A stretch of 35,582 nucleotides of DNA. Origin: Lachnospiraceae bacterium UBA7182 (GTDB lineage: Bacteria > Bacillota > Clostridia > Lachnospirales > Lachnospiraceae). The position numbers and the translations under genes are program-made. Of this stretch, positions 33,083 through 35,582 are shown one piece after another. The DNA lies in assembly GCA_002491115.1 (NCBI GenBank), contig DKVI01000075.1, positions 1 through 35,582 on the forward strand, read 5' to 3'. The number at the start of each line of letters is the position of its first letter. Within the stretch, counting starts at the first letter, position 1. The notes under the pieces were generated by a model. That model saw nothing but the letters and a program-made list of their open reading frames with translations. It had not been told where the DNA came from and searched no databases.

Positions 33083-34795
33083 TTGAAATCTACTGTAAAA
33101 CTGCCCATCGGCATTGAAAATTTTGAGATGATGCGCACAGAAGGATTCTACTATGTAGATAAGACAGGGATGATTACAGAACTTTTGCATGACTGGGGCT
33201 TGGTAAATCTCTTTACCCGGCCAAGGCGGTTCGGAAAATCCCTGAATATGAGTATGCTCAAATATTTCTTTTCTTACGGCTGCCGCCCGGAGCTTTTTGA
33301 CGGGCTTGCCATCACAAAGGAAAAAGAGCTGTGCGAAAAATATATGGGGAAATTCCCGGTCATCTCTATTACGCTGAAAGGAGTAGAAGCCGAGGACTAT
33401 GAAGGCGCGCTGGCTATGCTGCGGTCTGTGATTGTGGATGAAGCACGTCGTTTTCCTTTTCTTTTGGAAAGCGGGCATCTTTCCGAGCAGGAAAAAAAGG
33501 ATTACAAATACCTAACTACAAATTTTTATGACCAGAAACAAGATTTTTGCAATTCGGAAGACTATGTTAAAAAAAGCCTTTTTCTTTTATCACAGTTTCT
33601 CTGTAAACACTATGGCCAGAAAGTCATCATCCTCATCGACGAATACGACGTCCCCTTAGATAAAGCCCAGCAGCACGGATACTATGACAAAATGGTCCTT
33701 CTGATCAGCAGCCTGTTTGGGCAGGCCTTAAAAACCAATGAATACCTTTACTTTGCCGTACTCACCGGATGCCTGCGCATCGCGAAAGAAAGCATTTTTA
33801 CCGGGCTTAATAATTTCAGGGTTCTATCCATCACCAATACCTGGTTTGGCGAATACTTCGGTTTTTCCGACAGGGAAGTAAAAAACATGCTTAAATATTA
33901 CGGCCTGGAAGATAAACACGCGCTTATACAGGAATGGTATGACGGCTACCGTTTTGGGAATGCGGACGTATACTGCCCCTGGGATGTGATCAATTATGTA
34001 TGCCAGCTGCGCAAGGAACCAGACGCCAGGCCGGACGCTTACTGGATTAATTCCAGCGGCAACGCCATCCTGCGCTCATTGATGCAGAAAGCATCCAGCC
34101 AGACCATGGACGACCTGGAACAACTTGTAAACGGCATACCTGTCATAAAGAAAATCCGGCAGGAACTGACTTACCGGGAGTTATACGACAATATCGACAA
34201 TTTATGGAGCGTCCTTTTCACCACGGGCTACCTGACAAAGCGAAGGGAAATCAGCCTGCATACCTATGAGCTTGTCATCCCCAACCAGGAAATACGCCTG
34301 ATCTTTACAGAACAGATCCTATCCTGGTTCCAGGAAGAAGCAAGGAAAGACGCCCCCACGCTGGACGCTTTCTGCGAGGCATTCTGCCAGGGGGACGCCG
34401 CCGGGATTGAGCGGACGTTTACGAATTATTTAAGAAGCACCATCAGCATCCATGATACTGCCGTGCGCAAGAATAAAAAGGAAAATTTTTACCACGGCAT
34501 CCTTTTAGGCCTCTTAAGCCACCGCGGGGACTGGGCCATCGCCTCCAACGCAGTATCCGGGAACGGATACTGCGATATCCAGGTCAAGATGCGCAGAGCC
34601 TCCTTAGGCATGGTCATTGAAATAAAATATTCAGAAAGCAGAAATTTAGAACCCGCCTGCATGGAAGCGCTTGCACAAATCGAAGATAAAAACTATGCAG
34701 AACGGCTGCTGGACGACGGAATGGACACTATCTTGAAATATGGGATTGCGTGCCATAAAAAAACATGTATGGTACGCATGCCGCCCTCCCAATGA
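33083..34795 (+). CDS. AAA-ATPase-like protein with a C-terminal PD-(D/E)XK nuclease domain
   Basis: A 570-residue protein of the family with an AAA-ATPase-like N-domain (PF09820) and a PDDEXK_9 C-domain (PF08011), often present in many copies in gut anaerobes. The N-domain begins PIGIENFEMMR and has a P-loop variant RPRRFGKSLNMSML (46-59) and Walker B ILIDEYD (183-189). The nuclease core shows Asp498 (GYCDIQV) and Glu513-x-Lys515 (VIEIKYS), so the catalytic set looks intact. The start appears to be TTG at 33083 after the purine-rich GGGGGGGAAA; the next in-frame ATG would lose the first family motif. A defence or mobile-element role is suspected for the family but not established. A strong terminator follows. 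Confidence 0.9.
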   Translation: MKSTVKLPIGIENFEMMRTEGFYYVDKTGMITELLHDWGLVNLFTRPRRFGKSLNMSMLKYFFSYGCRPELFDGLAITKEKELCEKYMGKFPVISITLKGVEAEDYEGALAMLRSVIVDEARRFPFLLESGHLSEQEKKDYKYLTTNFYDQKQDFCNSEDYVKKSLFLLSQFLCKHYGQKVIILIDEYDVPLDKAQQHGYYDKMVLLISSLFGQALKTNEYLYFAVLTGCLRIAKESIFTGLNNFRVLSITNTWFGEYFGFSDREVKNMLKYYGLEDKHALIQEWYDGYRFGNADVYCPWDVINYVCQLRKEPDARPDAYWINSSGNAILRSLMQKASSQTMDDLEQLVNGIPVIKKIRQELTYRELYDNIDNLWSVLFTTGYLTKRREISLHTYELVIPNQEIRLIFTEQILSWFQEEARKDAPTLDAFCEAFCQGDAAGIERTFTNYLRSTISIHDTAVRKNKKENFYHGILLGLLSHRGDWAIASNAVSGNGYCDIQVKMRRASLGMVIEIKYSESRNLEPACMEALAQIEDKNYAERLLDDGMDTILKYGIACHKKTCMVRMPPSQ

Positions 34796-34815
34796 CCCCA
34801 TATGTGCCAGACGTG

Positions 34816-34850
34816 AAATCCCCCGGGTTGTATCTGCCGGGGGATTTATT
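34816..34850 (+). terminator. Terminator after the AAA/PD-(D/E)XK gene
   Basis: An 11-base-pair stem, AAATCCCCCGG (34816-34826) with CCGGGGGATTT (34837-34847), is followed by ATTATA. It separates this gene from the convergent toxin-antitoxin pair. Confidence 0.82.
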
Positions 34851-34876
34851 ATAATAGTCAAAACACTCTTATCCTG

Positions 34877-35203
34877 TCAGAAAAACGCCTTTACATATGC
34901 CAATGTCTTTTTCAATAAATCTTCTGGCATTTTCTCCACGAACTGAATATTCCTGCTGATTACATCCAAACATTTCATATGTTCTGTCAATATCGTACCT
35001 GTTGTTTTTGTTCTGTCGTCCAGAGGAATATGCAGCGGAAATTTATTGCTTGTATTTGTAATTGGGCACACCACAGCAAATTTAGTCCTTATAAAAAATT
35101 GCTCATTACTAATAATTACCCCAGGTCTTCTTCCTGCCTGTTCATGTCCTGATTGTGGGCTAAAATCCAAAAATACAATATCTCCCTGCTTCGGATTATA
35201 CAT
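34877..35203 (-). CDS. mazF: MazF/PemK-type toxin (endoribonuclease)
   Basis: A 108-residue toxin of the MazF/PemK fold, expected to cut mRNA when freed from its antitoxin. It begins with the family pattern GDIVFLDFSPQSGHEQAGRRPGVIIS, including the conserved Gly-His-Glu-Gln and Arg-Arg-Pro. It continues with VVCPITNT and the TGTILTEHMKCLD segment that holds the active-site Thr. These residues suggest an active enzyme. The ATG at 35203 shares its A with the antitoxin stop (TAATG); an in-frame ATG six bases earlier is the alternative. The order antitoxin then toxin, with overlap, is classical for type II modules. Confidence 0.92.
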   Translation of the reverse strand: MYNPKQGDIVFLDFSPQSGHEQAGRRPGVIISNEQFFIRTKFAVVCPITNTSNKFPLHIPLDDRTKTTGTILTEHMKCLDVISRNIQFVEKMPEDLLKKTLAYVKAFF

Positions 35204-35448
35204 TACCATACTTCCTTCTCAACAGGAAAACCCCAGTCAAATTCCTCTGCTGCATATTCTCCGTCATAATCTTTGAATATATCTTCTAATGTAAGTTCTT
35301 TTTCTTTTTTGACTTTCGTAATCACAATATCATCATCAACCCTGTTAAGTTCCACAAGATCATTCTCCATCATCCCCACTGCTTCAAGAAATGCTTTTGG
35401 TATTCTTATCCCTTGTGAATTTCCCCATTTCTGGATCGTAGCCTGCAT
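35203..35448 (-). CDS. mazE: MazE/AbrB-type antitoxin
   Basis: An 81-residue antitoxin. The N-terminal half is an AbrB/MazE swapped-hairpin DNA-binding domain, with the motif IQKWGNSQGIRIPKAFLEAV at residues 5-24, which is near-diagnostic. The C-terminal half is acidic (LEDIFKDYDGEYAAEEFDWG) and should wrap around and block the toxin. I chose the ATG at 35448, which has GGAAGGGG upstream; an ATG at 35466 lacks a ribosome-binding site. Two GTATATAC palindromes lie in its promoter, as expected for autoregulation by the antitoxin or the complex. Confidence 0.93.
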   Translation of the reverse strand: MQATIQKWGNSQGIRIPKAFLEAVGMMENDLVELNRVDDDIVITKVKKEKELTLEDIFKDYDGEYAAEEFDWGFPVEKEVW

Positions 35449-35477
35449 AAAATCATCCCCTTCCATATATTACGTTC

Positions 35478-35506
35478 AGTATATACAATAGTATATACAT
35501 TGTCAA
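35478..35506 (-). promoter_or_regulatory. Autoregulated toxin-antitoxin promoter
   Basis: A consensus -35 TTGACA (35506-35501), a 17-base spacer and -10 TATACT (35483-35478) precede mazE. Two copies of the perfect palindrome GTATATAC (35479-35486 and 35491-35498), twelve bases apart, fall in the spacer and over the -10 box. Bases 35507-35582 show no feature I can support. Confidence 0.8.
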
Positions 35507-35582
35507 TGGCTTTATAAGAAAAATTAGCTCTGACGCTTAAATTAATATTTACTCTCTCAATGTTGTCCCGCAAAATAAAGTT

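Overview
The window looks like a chromosomal segment from a Firmicute of the class Clostridia, most likely the family Lachnospiraceae. Base composition is mid-range, Shine-Dalgarno sites are strong, and promoters are sigma-A type. A tryptophan T-box, a TrpB2-type synthase and the paired DUF5716/DUF5717 families point the same way. The genus cannot be fixed from the sequence alone. No rRNA, tRNA, IS element, CRISPR array or phage gene was recognised.

Layout. 0.1-2.2 kb: a chemoreceptor with its own promoter. 2.2-4.0 kb: an orphan TrpB2 under a T-box whose specifier reads UGG. 4.1-8.9 kb: a MarR-controlled operon (marR, two half-size ABC exporter subunits, a HAD phosphatase), with two identical operators placed around the -10 box. 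8.9-12.0 kb: purC-purB followed by a PF06541-type membrane protein, closed by a terminator. 12.0-14.6 kb: a polar amino-acid ABC importer (binding protein, permease, ATPase). 14.7-19.7 kb: an uncharacterised three-gene operon: a 1039-residue DUF5717-like solenoid protein, a 385-residue DUF5716-like protein that I read as a degenerate Hsp70/actin-fold protein, and a 233-residue repeat-like helical protein. 19.7-20.9 kb: a divergent PLP aminotransferase.

20.9-22.7 kb: a Cof-type HAD phosphatase and a parvulin-like lipoprotein foldase. 22.8-23.2 kb: a small anchored acidic protein. 23.2-27.3 kb: a 1365-residue secreted multidomain protein with a degenerate transglutaminase-like region, Ig-like repeats and a DUF5722/TIM-barrel-like end. 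27.4-29.5 kb: an OmpR-type two-component system. 29.5-30.7 kb: a divergent galactokinase. 30.8-33.0 kb: undecaprenyl-pyrophosphate phosphatase and a DUF815 AAA ATPase. 33.0-35.5 kb: an accessory-looking patch with an AAA-ATPase/PD-(D/E)XK protein and a MazEF-like toxin-antitoxin pair.

The best candidate for an undescribed system is the DUF5717/DUF5716/TPR-like operon: a pseudo-chaperone actin-fold protein co-transcribed with a giant helical scaffold and a small helical-repeat partner. All functional assignments come from reading motifs by eye; no database search was run.
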